Below are positions 50,938 to 61,200 of a DNA stretch of 64,000 nt, piece after piece. Both the position numbers and the translations under genes were made by a program. Position 1 is the stretch's first letter. The number at the start of each line of letters is the position of its first letter. Source of the stretch: Parabacteroides chongii (GTDB lineage Bacteria > Bacteroidota > Bacteroidia > Bacteroidales > Tannerellaceae); NCBI RefSeq assembly GCF_029581355.1, contig NZ_CP120849.1, forward strand, positions 3,008,501-3,072,500, written 5' to 3'. Under the pieces are notes generated by a model. The model saw only the letters and a program-made list of their open reading frames with translations. It made no database searches and had not been told where the DNA came from.

Positions 50938-51984
50938 ATGGCAGTAATGAATTTTGGCGGTGTTGATGAAAACGTAGTAACCCGCGAAGAATTTCCGTTG
51001 GAAAAGGCAAGAGAAGTATTGAAAGATGAAACTATCGCCGTGATAGGTTATGGCGTACAAGGTCCCGGCCAGAGCCTGAACTTGCGCGACAACGGTTTTA
51101 ACGTAATTGTAGGACAACGTAAAGGTGGTAAGACTTGGGAAAAAGCCGTTGCTGACGGTTGGGTGCCGGGCGAAACACTGTTCGATATCGAAGAAGCTTG
51201 CGAAAAAGCAACAATCATACAGTATCTGCTTTCAGATGCCGCACAGATTGAAGTATGGCCGCGTATCAAAAAATACCTGACTCCGGGTAAGGCTTTGTAT
51301 TTCTCTCACGGTTTCGGTATTACTTATAAAGAACGTACAAACATCATCCCTCCTGCTGATGTAGACGTAATCCTGGTTGCTCCGAAAGGATCGGGTACTT
51401 CACTTCGTCGTATGTTCCTGCAAGGCCGTGGCTTGAACTCAAGCTACGCTATCTTCCAGGATGCAACAGGCAAGGCATGGGATCGTGTAATCGCACTGGG
51501 TATTGGTGTCGGTTCAGGTTACCTGTTCGAAACAACTTTCAAGAAAGAAGTATATTCCGACCTGACTGGCGAACGTGGTACTTTGATGGGTGCAATCCAG
51601 GGATTACTGCTTGCTCAGTACGAAACACTGCGTGAAAACGGTCACGAACCTTCTGAAGCATTCAATGAAACAGTAGAAGAACTTACTCAGTCGTTGATGC
51701 CGTTGTTCGCAGAAAACGGTATGGACTGGATGTATGCAAACTGTTCGACTACAGCACAGCGTGGTGCTTTGGACTGGATGGGCCCGTTCCACGATGCTAC
51801 AAAACCGGTATTCCAGAAACTGTATAGCGAAGTTGCCTGTGGTAACGAAGCACAGCGTTCTATCGATACAAACAGTAAGCCAGACTACCGTGAAGGTCTT
51901 GAAAAAGAACTGGCTGCTCTTCGCGACAGCGAAATGTGGCGTGCAGGTGCTGTTGTTCGTAAACTTCGTCCTGAAAACAACTAA
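50938..51984 (+). CDS. ilvC: Ketol-acid reductoisomerase
   Basis: A 348-aa enzyme converting acetolactate to dihydroxyisovalerate with NAD(P)H. The Rossmann motif is VIGYGVQGPGQSLNLRDNG and the cofactor-specificity loop GQRKGGKTWEKA. The C-terminal domain has GSGTSLRRMFLQGRG and EVYSDLTGERGTLMGAIQGLL with metal ligands. Last gene of the ilv operon, followed by a terminator at 52024. Confidence 0.96.
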   Translation: MAVMNFGGVDENVVTREEFPLEKAREVLKDETIAVIGYGVQGPGQSLNLRDNGFNVIVGQRKGGKTWEKAVADGWVPGETLFDIEEACEKATIIQYLLSDAAQIEVWPRIKKYLTPGKALYFSHGFGITYKERTNIIPPADVDVILVAPKGSGTSLRRMFLQGRGLNSSYAIFQDATGKAWDRVIALGIGVGSGYLFETTFKKEVYSDLTGERGTLMGAIQGLLLAQYETLRENGHEPSEAFNETVEELTQSLMPLFAENGMDWMYANCSTTAQRGALDWMGPFHDATKPVFQKLYSEVACGNEAQRSIDTNSKPDYREGLEKELAALRDSEMWRAGAVVRKLRPENN

Positions 51985-52023
51985 TAGTTGGTGCGATAAG
52001 TAAGCTAAACATTTTTGTGATAT

Positions 52024-52063
52024 AAAGCGGTAATCCGGTATGTTCCGGGTTGCCGCTTTTTCT
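52024..52063 (+). terminator. Terminator of the ilv operon
   Basis: AAAGCGG (52024-52030) pairs with CCGCTTT (52053-52059), with an internal CCGG/CCGG stem and a T tract after it. Confidence 0.85.
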
Positions 52064-52126
52064 ATCCCGTTACCGGTTAAGCATAAATCTCTGACTAATT
52101 AAGTCTTACCTCATGACTTATTAATA

Positions 52127-52251
52127 CAAAAGTCCTTACTTATTAAAGCTACCCTGTACACCTTGCCTGATTACCCTGTACACCTTGGCTATCCATCCTG
52201 TACACCCTGTCCGGCTACCCTGTACAGGGTAATAATAAGTAGGGGCTTTTG
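52127..52251. repeat. 22-bp tandem array enclosed by a 19-bp inverted repeat
   Basis: CAAAAGTCCTTACTTATTA (52127-52145) and TAATAAGTAGGGGCTTTTG (52233-52251) are inverted repeats matching at 17 of 19 positions. Between them lie four units starting at 52149, 52171, 52193 and 52215, each 22 bp apart and sharing the core CCTGTACA; the last is truncated and contains the perfect palindrome TACCCTGTACAGGGTA. The 51985-52857 gap has no gene; it holds the ilv terminator, this array, hairpins at 52415-52444 and 52768-52798 and a promoter. Confidence 0.75.
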
Positions 52252-52414
52252 ATTTAGAAACTCCCTGGCTATATAATAAAAGGTGCCGGAAAGGGATATA
52301 GTGGCTACCTGTGTGACTGCTTTTAGCTAAGTAAGTTTTCTATCATAAAGTTTTCCGAATTTATCTGTCATCTGCAACAATTACCTGTATTTGTTTGGCT
52401 ATTAGGCTATAAAT

Positions 52415-52444
52415 GGTTGCAGATAGTTGTTTTTATCTGCAACC
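52415..52444. repeat. Hairpin with repeated TATCTG motifs
   Basis: GGTTGCAGATA (52415-52425) and TATCTGCAACC (52434-52444) form a perfect 11-bp stem with an 8-nt loop. TTATCTGTCATCTG occurs on both sides, near 52359 and 52446. Role unknown; operator sites are possible. Confidence 0.55.
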
Positions 52445-52633
52445 TTATCTGTCATCTGTCACCGGTATGAAACATCACCGTGTTATATGTTAAAACCCGT
52501 TATCGGCGAAATTGGTTTATCGATCTCTTATGCTTATTGTATTTGATCGGTTAGGAGTTTTTACCGGATTACTTTTCTTAATTCATGAATGTTAAATAGT
52601 GAGGAATAAAGTATTAAATATATATTTTTATGC

Positions 52634-52662
52634 TTGTAGTTATTAATGATAGATTATATTTG
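52634..52662 (+). promoter_or_regulatory. Canonical promoter of the second SusC/SusD operon
   Basis: TTG (52634-52636), an 18-nt spacer and TATATTTG (52655-52662) fit the Bacteroidetes consensus. Predicted initiation near 52669 gives a leader of about 190 nt, containing a GCGCTT/AAGCGC hairpin at 52771-52794. Confidence 0.8.
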
Positions 52663-52857
52663 TTGAAGAAAGTATTGTGTGTGTAATCAAGATAAGTAGA
52701 TCGAAATGTTGTGTGTAAGAAGTTGTGTGTCTTAATTTTGTGAACTTTATTTTAGAACGTATGGACCTAGGCGCTTTTTTGAGGAGAGAAGCGCAACCTC
52801 TAATGAAATGAACGCTATTATGATTAAAATTATTTAATTAAAGTCTTGAATTTAACT

Positions 52858-55800
52858 ATGTGGACAGACTCAAAACTAATTAAATCACTAATGTTTTCTG
52901 TATTGTTTGGAGCTGCGGGAACTGTAGTTGCAGCTATTCCAACAAGTCCCGAAACGATGGTAGTGCAACAGGGAAATAAGGTCTCAGGCCTTGTCTCTGA
53001 CGATATGGGGCCCGTAGCCGGTGCTTCTGTCGTAGTAAAAGGAACTTCTGTCGGTACGATTACCGATACCGACGGCCGATTTAGCCTGGATAATGTCCGG
53101 CGGGGATCGGTTATTGTAATATCTTTTGTCGGCCTGGCTACGCAGGAGATTACCTGGAATGGGCAAGCCAACTTACATGTTAAGTTGAGCGATGCGACAC
53201 AAGATTTGGATGAAGTTGTAGTTGTAGCTTATGGTACGGCTAAGAAATCGACCTTTACCGGATCGGCCTCTGTTGTGAAAGCAGAGAAACTGGAAAAGGT
53301 GATGGGTACCGGTTTTACGGAAGCATTGCAAGGTATGTCGGCCGGTGTGAATGTGGTAAACGTACAAGGTAATCCCGGTGCCGAAGCCCGTGTCGAAATT
53401 CGTGGTATTTCTTCTATGTCCGGAAAGGCTGATCCTTTGTATATTGTTGACGGTATGCCTTACGATGGCGGTCTGAATCAGATCAATCCGACGGATATCG
53501 AATCGATGACGGTCTTGAAGGATGCTGCGGCAACCTCTTTGTATGGTTCGCGTGCTGCGAATGGGGTTGTGATGATTACTACCAAGAGAGGTAAATCAGC
53601 TAAGCCTCAGATTAATTTCCGTGGGGCATGGGGTACTTCGGACAATGCGGTAAAGAACCCTAAAAAGGCGAACCCTTATCAACAGTTGGAAAATACCTGG
53701 TATGCATTGTATTACGATGCATTGCTTTACGACGGCATGGATGCCAAGGCTGCCGGCGATTATGCATCTTCCCAGGCATTGACCAAACAGGTGAAAGCAA
53801 CAAGAAATTCAAAGGGAGAAACTATTTATGTAACCCCGTTTAGATACATCAACGAAGATTATGTTTTGCATGACGGTAACGGCAATCCTTACATGAATCC
53901 TAATCTGGAATATGTATGGGAGGAAGACGACTGGGATGTTTATAAAGCCATCTTCTCCCGAAAACTACGTCAGGATTATAGTGTGGATATAAGCGGACAG
54001 ACCGGAAATGGTAAGACTTCATATTTCTTCTCCGGTGGTTACCTGGATGATCAGGGATATGGAAATCGCCAGTATTACAAACGGTATTCTTTCCGTACGA
54101 ATTTAAGTACGGAACTGTTCGACTGGTGGAAGGTGGCAGGTAGCTTGTCCTATTCCCGTCATCGCCAAAATGTATCGGGAGGTGCCAGCCGTGCTGCCAA
54201 CTTTACGACAACGCTGTCGTCTCCCTGGTTGCGTAACGAGGATAATACGGGATGGGTGGTTTCGGAAAAGACCGGAAAAAGAATGTACGACTATGGCAAA
54301 TACACCAATAACTTCTTCGGAGCACATGTCCTGAACAACTCGGGTGATTATTGGGATAATGAGAATGATGATAGTTTCGATAATAATATGGGGCATATTC
54401 TCTCGGCTCAGTTTAATACAGAGTTTAAGTTGCCGTATAACCTGAAGTTCCGTTCAGCTTTGAATATCGACGATTATTGGAGTCGTTCGATGGTGTATAC
54501 ATCAGCTGTACATGGTAGTGGCCAGACTGCTCCTTACGGTATTTCTATCCTGGCGGATGGAGGTTATGCCAGCCGTTATGATTTCAATAAGCGCTCTACC
54601 ACCTGGAATAATGTGTTGTCGGGCGACTGGTCGATCGGCGATCATAATATTTCCGCTATGGCTGGTCACGAGTGGTATACCTGGGATTCTCACTATGAGC
54701 AAGGTTGGGGTGAAGGAATCATGGAATTAGGTAAATATGAGTTATCGAATACGACCAAAAATTTTGGTGTATGGGGAGGCCGTGATAAATATTCTCTGTT
54801 GTCATTCTTCGGAAAACTGGATTATAATTTCCTGAATAAGTACTATCTCTCTGCCTCGATTCGTGAGGACGGTTCTTCCCGCTTCAGCTCCGATAACCGT
54901 TGGGGTACATTCTGGTCGGCCGGTGCTTCTTGGAGAATATCGAAAGAAGGCTTCTTGGAAGATACGAAATGGATTGACAATCTGGTGCTTCGTGCCAGTT
55001 ACGGTACGACCGGTAATGATAAGTTGATTGTACGTAATGCCAGTAACGGTAAAGCTGGGGACGAAGTACTATACGGTTATCAGGGAACTTATGAAAGTGA
55101 TGACCTCTATCTGAAGTCTGGTCTGAAGCCTTCTACTACTCCGACTCCGGATTTGAAATGGGAGAGCAATAAACAATGGAATATTGGTTTGGACTTTTCT
55201 TTCCTCAGCCGTCTGAGCGGTACGGTGGAATATTACTCCCGTACGTCCAATGACCTGTTGTATTATAAGGAATTGCCTCTGTCGGCCCAGGTTGGTGCTG
55301 CTTCCGGATATAATATGAATATCGGTGACCTTCGTAATAGCGGTGTTGAAATAACGATCAATGCCAACATCTTTACTTCAAAAGATTTCAGATGGGATAT
55401 CGACGCCAATATGAGTACACTGAAGAATGAGGTTACTTATCTGCCGACAGGTGCTTATACCTATGCCGGTACGGCTTGTACCTATAAAATGGAAGAAGGT
55501 AAGTCTATCTACGAGTTTATCGCCCCTCAATATGACGGTGTGAATCCTGAAACAGGTCTGCCCGGTTGGTTGATCCGCGACGGTAACGGAGGTTGGGTAC
55601 GTACGGAAGACCAGGCGAAAGTAACTACCGATGATTTCGTATACTGTGGTTCTGCCATTCCTAAAGTATTCGGTTCTATCACCAACAACTTCCAGTTTAA
55701 AGGGATCGACCTGTCGTTTATGTTCTATTATTCTTATGGATCGAAGATTTCCGACTATACTTACAAAGAACGTATCATGAACCGTCCGGGTGTGGGTGTC

Positions 55801-56175
55801 GTACAGGAATTGGTAGAAGACCGTTGGAGACAGCCGGGTGATGCGGGAACGCTTATTCCCCGTTGGTCGTATACTCAGTATGGTGCAACGGTTAAATATG
55901 CCGACAACTTTGTATTCGACAATCATTACTGGCGTCTGAGAAACCTTACTTTAGGCTATACTTTACCAAAGAATATCAGCCGTAAGGCATTGGTGGAAAA
56001 TCTGCGTGTGTATGTGACAGGTAATAACCTGTTGACTTTCGGACCGGCAAAGAAACGCTTTACAGATCCCGAAACAGGTGTCATGGGTAACAGTTATAAC
56101 GGTAACGCTGAAACGGATAACGGTATTCAGGGTTCGAGAAGACTGTATATGGTCGGTATTCAAATCACATTATAA
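52858..56175 (+). CDS. SusC/RagA TonB-dependent receptor (first of two tandem paralogs)
   Basis: A 1105-aa outer-membrane importer. The ATG at 52858 (MWTDSKLIKSLMFSVLFGAA) is chosen over a TTG at 52846 because it aligns with the start of the paralog at 58290. There is no STN domain, so control by a FecR/ECF pair is unlikely. It has the CarboxypepD-like domain (SGLVSDDMGPVAGASVVVKG), TonB box region (DEVVVVAYGT), plug (LQGMSAGVNV, SLYGSRAANGVVMITTK) and a barrel ending in YMVGIQITL. The partner SusD gene follows by 17 bp. Confidence 0.94.
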   Translation: MWTDSKLIKSLMFSVLFGAAGTVVAAIPTSPETMVVQQGNKVSGLVSDDMGPVAGASVVVKGTSVGTITDTDGRFSLDNVRRGSVIVISFVGLATQEITWNGQANLHVKLSDATQDLDEVVVVAYGTAKKSTFTGSASVVKAEKLEKVMGTGFTEALQGMSAGVNVVNVQGNPGAEARVEIRGISSMSGKADPLYIVDGMPYDGGLNQINPTDIESMTVLKDAAATSLYGSRAANGVVMITTKRGKSAKPQINFRGAWGTSDNAVKNPKKANPYQQLENTWYALYYDALLYDGMDAKAAGDYASSQALTKQVKATRNSKGETIYVTPFRYINEDYVLHDGNGNPYMNPNLEYVWEEDDWDVYKAIFSRKLRQDYSVDISGQTGNGKTSYFFSGGYLDDQGYGNRQYYKRYSFRTNLSTELFDWWKVAGSLSYSRHRQNVSGGASRAANFTTTLSSPWLRNEDNTGWVVSEKTGKRMYDYGKYTNNFFGAHVLNNSGDYWDNENDDSFDNNMGHILSAQFNTEFKLPYNLKFRSALNIDDYWSRSMVYTSAVHGSGQTAPYGISILADGGYASRYDFNKRSTTWNNVLSGDWSIGDHNISAMAGHEWYTWDSHYEQGWGEGIMELGKYELSNTTKNFGVWGGRDKYSLLSFFGKLDYNFLNKYYLSASIREDGSSRFSSDNRWGTFWSAGASWRISKEGFLEDTKWIDNLVLRASYGTTGNDKLIVRNASNGKAGDEVLYGYQGTYESDDLYLKSGLKPSTTPTPDLKWESNKQWNIGLDFSFLSRLSGTVEYYSRTSNDLLYYKELPLSAQVGAASGYNMNIGDLRNSGVEITINANIFTSKDFRWDIDANMSTLKNEVTYLPTGAYTYAGTACTYKMEEGKSIYEFIAPQYDGVNPETGLPGWLIRDGNGGWVRTEDQAKVTTDDFVYCGSAIPKVFGSITNNFQFKGIDLSFMFYYSYGSKISDYTYKERIMNRPGVGVVQELVEDRWRQPGDAGTLIPRWSYTQYGATVKYADNFVFDNHYWRLRNLTLGYTLPKNISRKALVENLRVYVTGNNLLTFGPAKKRFTDPETGVMGNSYNGNAETDNGIQGSRRLYMVGIQITL

Positions 56176-56192
56176 ATGCAAAAAAGATATTT

Positions 56193-57785
56193 ATGAAAAG
56201 ATTATTTATAAACATATCCTTCCTGTCCCTCGCTCTTGTAGGTTTTATTCTAACAGGATGTGATGACGATCTGACAACCAGTTCGTATGTGAAAGTGAAT
56301 GATACGGATGTGCTCGAAAATATATCCCAGCTGGAAAAAGTCTTGACTTCGGCTTATAAACAGTTGTATTTTAATACGGATAAAGGCGATCGTGTGTATG
56401 CCGGGCTGCCGGGCTTCCAAATGTATGTCGATGCAGGCGGTGCGGATATCGTGAGCCATACCAATATGGGTGGCGACCAGGTAACGGCTTATCAGTATTC
56501 GAACTCAAAGACGCAGGCGGATGGAAATGCATCCAAGATATGGTCGATGTGCTATAACGTGATCAACCGTGCCAACATTATCCTGACCAATGTGGATAAT
56601 GCCAGCGGAGATGAAACGCAAAAGAAACATATCAAAGGGCAGGCATTGGCTATGCGTGGAATTCAATACTTCCATCTGATACAGAATTATCAGCAAACGT
56701 ATGTTATTGCAAAAAATAAACGGGGTGTGATTTTGCGTACCTCTTCCAACGATGAAGCTCATAAAGGCTTTTCAACGGTGGAGGAAATATATACGCAGAT
56801 TGTATCCGACCTTACCACTGCAAAGTCGTTGCTCGCTGATTATCATCCGACAGACTTATGGTTAATTAATTCGGAGATTTGTTCCGGTATCCTGGCCCGT
56901 GTATATCTGGTGATGCAGAACTGGGAAGGGGCTTACAACGAAGCGAAGATCGTTTATGACAACCATAGCCAGTTGATGACGCGCGAACAGTACCGTTCGG
57001 GATTCGACGATATGATCAGCGGCAATTATCCGGAAGTGGTTTGGGCGATGAAGTATACAGCCGATAACAACCTGGGTGGTAGTACGCAGTTTAACTTTTG
57101 GTATAATCAAGATGAAAGTTATGGCGAAGGCTATGCGGATGGTCCGATCTATTCTTTCCTGGATTACTTTGTGGATGAGCAGTTTGTAAAACTGTTTGAG
57201 GAAAAAGAAGACCGGTATCAGTTTTGGAAACGTACAAGGAATGCGAACAAGGAAATCAATACAAAATGGGCTTTCGACAAGTATAAACATTACGGAGAAG
57301 ATGGTGGGAGTGTGATCCAAAGTGCTACCCGTCCTGAAGTGTGCCTGATGCGTGGTGCTGAAATGCTGTTGATTATGGCGGAGGCTGCAGCTCAGAAAGG
57401 AAGTACAGGAGAGGCTCTGACTTTATTGAATCGTTTGCAGGTAGCACGTAATGCGACTCCGACAACCAACGGAGGTGGGGATGCATTATTGGAAGATATC
57501 TACAAAGAACGGCGTAAAGAGCTGATCTGTGAAGGACAGGCTGGTTTTTATGATCTGGTTCGTTTGCAGAAGCGATTGATTCGTTATGGCGAAACGGCAA
57601 CAAATCCTGCCGGACATTATGTGTGGGGTATGCAATATCTGAATGGATATAATGTCAGCGATCCTCAACCTGTGGGAATTCTTGAATCGAATGATTACCG
57701 TTTCTTCTGCCAAATTCCTCAAATGGAAATCCTTAATAATGATGCAATCTCAGAGGCTGATCAGAATCCTTGGAGCGGGCAGTAA
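56193..57785 (+). CDS. SusD/RagB lipoprotein (first tandem paralog)
   Basis: A 530-aa SusD-family lipoprotein (lipobox LTGC at about residue 23). Family features include GQALAMRGIQYFHLIQNYQQTY, RPEVCLMRGAEMLLIMAEAAAQKG and YKERRKELICEGQAGFYDLVRLQKR. It partners with the SusC upstream. It is clearly similar to the SusD at 61629. Confidence 0.94.
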   Translation: MKRLFINISFLSLALVGFILTGCDDDLTTSSYVKVNDTDVLENISQLEKVLTSAYKQLYFNTDKGDRVYAGLPGFQMYVDAGGADIVSHTNMGGDQVTAYQYSNSKTQADGNASKIWSMCYNVINRANIILTNVDNASGDETQKKHIKGQALAMRGIQYFHLIQNYQQTYVIAKNKRGVILRTSSNDEAHKGFSTVEEIYTQIVSDLTTAKSLLADYHPTDLWLINSEICSGILARVYLVMQNWEGAYNEAKIVYDNHSQLMTREQYRSGFDDMISGNYPEVVWAMKYTADNNLGGSTQFNFWYNQDESYGEGYADGPIYSFLDYFVDEQFVKLFEEKEDRYQFWKRTRNANKEINTKWAFDKYKHYGEDGGSVIQSATRPEVCLMRGAEMLLIMAEAAAQKGSTGEALTLLNRLQVARNATPTTNGGGDALLEDIYKERRKELICEGQAGFYDLVRLQKRLIRYGETATNPAGHYVWGMQYLNGYNVSDPQPVGILESNDYRFFCQIPQMEILNNDAISEADQNPWSGQ

Positions 57786-57807
57786 AAATTCATTCATATT
57801 ATAATAG

Positions 57808-57835
57808 AAGGAGCTTTTAGGAGCTCCTTTTTTTG
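57808..57835 (+). terminator. Terminator after the first SusC/SusD paralog pair
   Basis: AAGGAGCT (57808-57815), 6-nt loop, AGCTCCTT (57822-57829) and a T run. It isolates the second pair from read-through. Confidence 0.88.
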
Positions 57836-57846
57836 TGTTGAAAATA

Positions 57847-58125
57847 CCATAGTCTCTATAGAACTCTTGTTATTTCGCGGTCAAATATAGTAATATTATT
57901 TAATTTGGATTTAAATATACTGTTAAAATGTTATCGTTTACAAATATTAGATCAATAGATTGAAAAAAGGAGTATTTAGTAAACAAAGCCTATAATTCTT
58001 ATTTTCAGATACATATACCCCAAGTCGTCTAAAAAACTTTTTTATAGTCCCCTTCAAAAACAAGGAATTTAACGAGGCAAAATCAATATCAGAGAAATAA
58101 GTAGTGAGTTCTATAGAGACTATGG
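57847..58125. promoter_or_regulatory. Candidate invertible promoter segment (phase-variation switch)
   Basis: CCATAGTCTCTATAGAACTC (57847-57866) and its exact reverse complement (58106-58125) form a perfect 20-bp inverted repeat around 239 bp. Each arm has a near-palindromic centre (TCTATAGA), like a tyrosine-recombinase site. TATATTTG lies inside at 57889-57882 on the minus strand, reading away from the SusC gene at 58290. After inversion its last base would be at 58090, 200 bp from the start codon; the paralogous operon has the same box 196 bp from its start. No good plus-strand box is seen between 58126 and 58290. The -33 element is unclear, and no recombinase gene is in the window. Confidence 0.7.
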
Positions 58126-58289
58126 CATTACATAAAAAAAGAACAAAACTAAATTCTAGTTTCGATAAACTTTTGGTATGGTCAAAATATTCAATGTGAC
58201 AATGTTTAAATGCATCTGATAAATACTATTTGAAGTGTATTTTTCTTGTGGTTAGAAAGACTTAATTATTTAATTGTAAAATTTAGCTT

Positions 58290-61200
58290 ATGTTGACAAA
58301 TTCGAAACTGGTTAAGACCTTAGTGCTGGCTACTGTATTTGGTACAGTGGGGACTATTGAGGCATCAGTGATTCCGACCTCACTAGGTGCTACGATCACA
58401 CAACAGAAGAGCAAAGTTGCAGGTTTTGTTGAAGACGAAATGGGACCGGTAGCAGGTGCTTCTATCTCTATTAAGGGGACTTCCAACGGTACTATTACCG
58501 ATATGGATGGTAAATTTGAGTTGGACGGTGTACAAAAAGGGAATGTTCTTGTCATTTCATTTGTCGGATTACAGACACAGGAAATTACATGGAACGGACA
58601 AAGTTCGATAAAAGTAAAATTGCTTAGCGACACACAGGATCTTGATGAGGTTGTAGTTGTTGCGTATGGTACGACGAAGAAGTCTTCTTTTACAGGTTCT
58701 GCATCTGTTGTTAAGTCTGATCAATTGGAAAAGATTTCTGCAACTAGTTTTACAGAAGCTTTGCAAGGTATGAGTGCCGGTGTAAATGTTTCTAATAATG
58801 AGGGTAACCCGGGTGGCGAAACTCGTATCCAAATCCGTGGTATCAGTTCTATGTCAGGTAAGACAACTCCGTTATATGTGGTGGATGGTATGCCTTATGA
58901 CGGTAGTATAAATTCTATTTCACCTTCAGACATTGAGTCAATGACTGTTTTGAAGGATGCTGCCGCTTCTTCACTGTACGGTTCACGTGCAGCAAACGGA
59001 GTCGTGGTTATTACAACTAAAAAGGGTAAAGTCGGTAAGCCGGTTATAAATTTCCGTGGAGCCTGGGGTACTTCCGACAATGCGGTAGCAAATCCTAAAA
59101 AGGCAGATCCCTACCAGCAATTAACCAATTTGTGGCGTGGTATTTATAATGACAAACACTATGTAGAAGGTCTGGATTCAAAGACGGCCGGTGATTATGC
59201 TTCTGCTAATCTATTGTCACGTGCTGTCAATCCGCGTGTAAACTCAAAGGGAGAAACTGTATATGTCACTCCGTTTAAATGGACAGGCGATGCTTCCAAT
59301 TATGTTTTACATGACGGTGAAGGTAATTGCTGGACTAATCCGGACCTGGAAATGGTGTGGGATGAAAGCGATTATGACTGGTATGGTGCTTTGTTCTCAC
59401 GAAAATTGCGTCAGGATTACGGTATTGATGTCAGTGGTGCTACACAAGATGGCAAAACCAATTATTTCACTTCTTTATCTTATTTGAATGATAAGGGGTA
59501 TGCTAATAACCAATATTATAAACGTTATTCATTCCGTGCCAGTGTCACTACCGAGCTGACAAACTGGTTGAATATGGGTGGAAGCCTGGCTTATAGCTAT
59601 TCACGTCAGAATATCTCCGGTGCGACTCGTGCTACGGTGTATTCTAACACATTGAACTCTCCTTGGTTGCGTAACGAAGATAATACGGCTTGGTATACTT
59701 CTCAGAAGACCGGAAAGCGTATCTATGATTTTGGTGAAAATTCAATGAATTTCTTTGGAATCCATTGTTTGGCTAATTCTGGTGACTATTGGAATAATCC
59801 CAACGATGATGATTTCAATAATAAAGAAGGTGGCATGTTGACAGCCCACTATTTTGCAGGTCTGAATCTGCCCTTCGATATAAAATTCAAGACGAATGTA
59901 AACCTGGATGATATTACGGAAACGCAATATCAATATGGTTCGGCTGTTCACGGACAAGGACAACAGCAGCCGTACGGTGTTACGGTGCTTACAAATGGAG
60001 GTTGGGCTTCCCGTACTAATTACAAGACTCAGTCTGTAACCTGGAATAACTTGCTGACCTGGAATAAATCTTTTGGTGAACATAATCTGGATCTTATGTT
60101 AGGTCATGAGTTTTATCACTATAACCAACAGTATGACTATAGTTATGGTGAAGGCATCATGCAGATAGGTCAATTTGAAACGGCTTCAACAACTAGCAAC
60201 TGGGAAATTAACTCCTGGCGCAATCGTTATTCTTTGCTGTCGTTCTTTGGTAAGGCGGATTATAATTTCCAGAACAAATATTACTTGTCGGCTTCTTTCC
60301 GTCGTGACGGATCTTCCCGTTTCAGCAAAGAGAGCCGCTGGGGTAACTTCTTCTCTGTAGGTGCATCCTGGAGAATCTCTAAAGAAGAATTTATGGAAAA
60401 TACAAGCAGTTGGCTGGATAACCTCTCTCTTCGTGGTAGCTATGGTACGTCGGGTAATGATAAGTTATATCCTCGTAATGCAGGTAACGGACAGGCTGGA
60501 GATGAAATACTGTATGCTTACCAGGCTTATTATACAAAAGAAAATCTGTTTGGTGCAGCTGGTTACAAGCCGATGACTATTGCCACTCCAAACCTGAAGT
60601 GGGAACGAAACGAACAATATAACATTGCAGTAGACTTTTCTTTCCTGAATCGTCTGAGTGGAACAATCGAATATTATTCACGCAGTTCAAAAGATTTGTT
60701 GTATTATCGTGACCTGCCGTTGTCAGCACAGGTTGGGGATGCTGCCGGTTACAATACGAACTTAGGTAATGTCCGTAACAGTGGTTTTGAAATTACTTTA
60801 AGTGCTGCCGCTATTAAGAATAAGGAGTTCCAGTGGAATATCGACTTAAACTTCTCTACTTTGGACAATGAAGTAACTTATTTGCCTGGCGGTGCTTACA
60901 CTTATGCAAACCGTGGTGCAACCTATAAACTGGAAGAAGGACATTCATTGTATGAATTCTACATGCCGAAACATGCCGGCGTAAATCCGGACAATGGTAA
61001 TCGTCTTTATCTGATCAAGGATGGTAATGGCGGATGGAAAACAACTGAAAACTATTCGGATGTGACCATGAATGATTACCAATGGTGCGGATCAGCTATC
61101 CCGACTGCTTTCGGATCTATTACCAATACATTTAATTATAAAGGATTTGACTTGTCATTCATGTTCTATGCTTCGTTTGGAGCTACTATGTACGATTATA

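Noticed and set aside
52149..52232. CRISPR-like array
   Set aside because: Units are 22 bp with no spacer of separate origin, only four copies, and no cas genes nearby. It is a short tandem repeat.
57847..58125. MITE or insertion sequence remnant with 20-bp terminal inverted repeats
   Set aside because: Considered as the alternative to an invertible promoter. No flanking target-site duplication is evident, and the promoter box position relative to the paralog favours inversion. It is not fully excluded.
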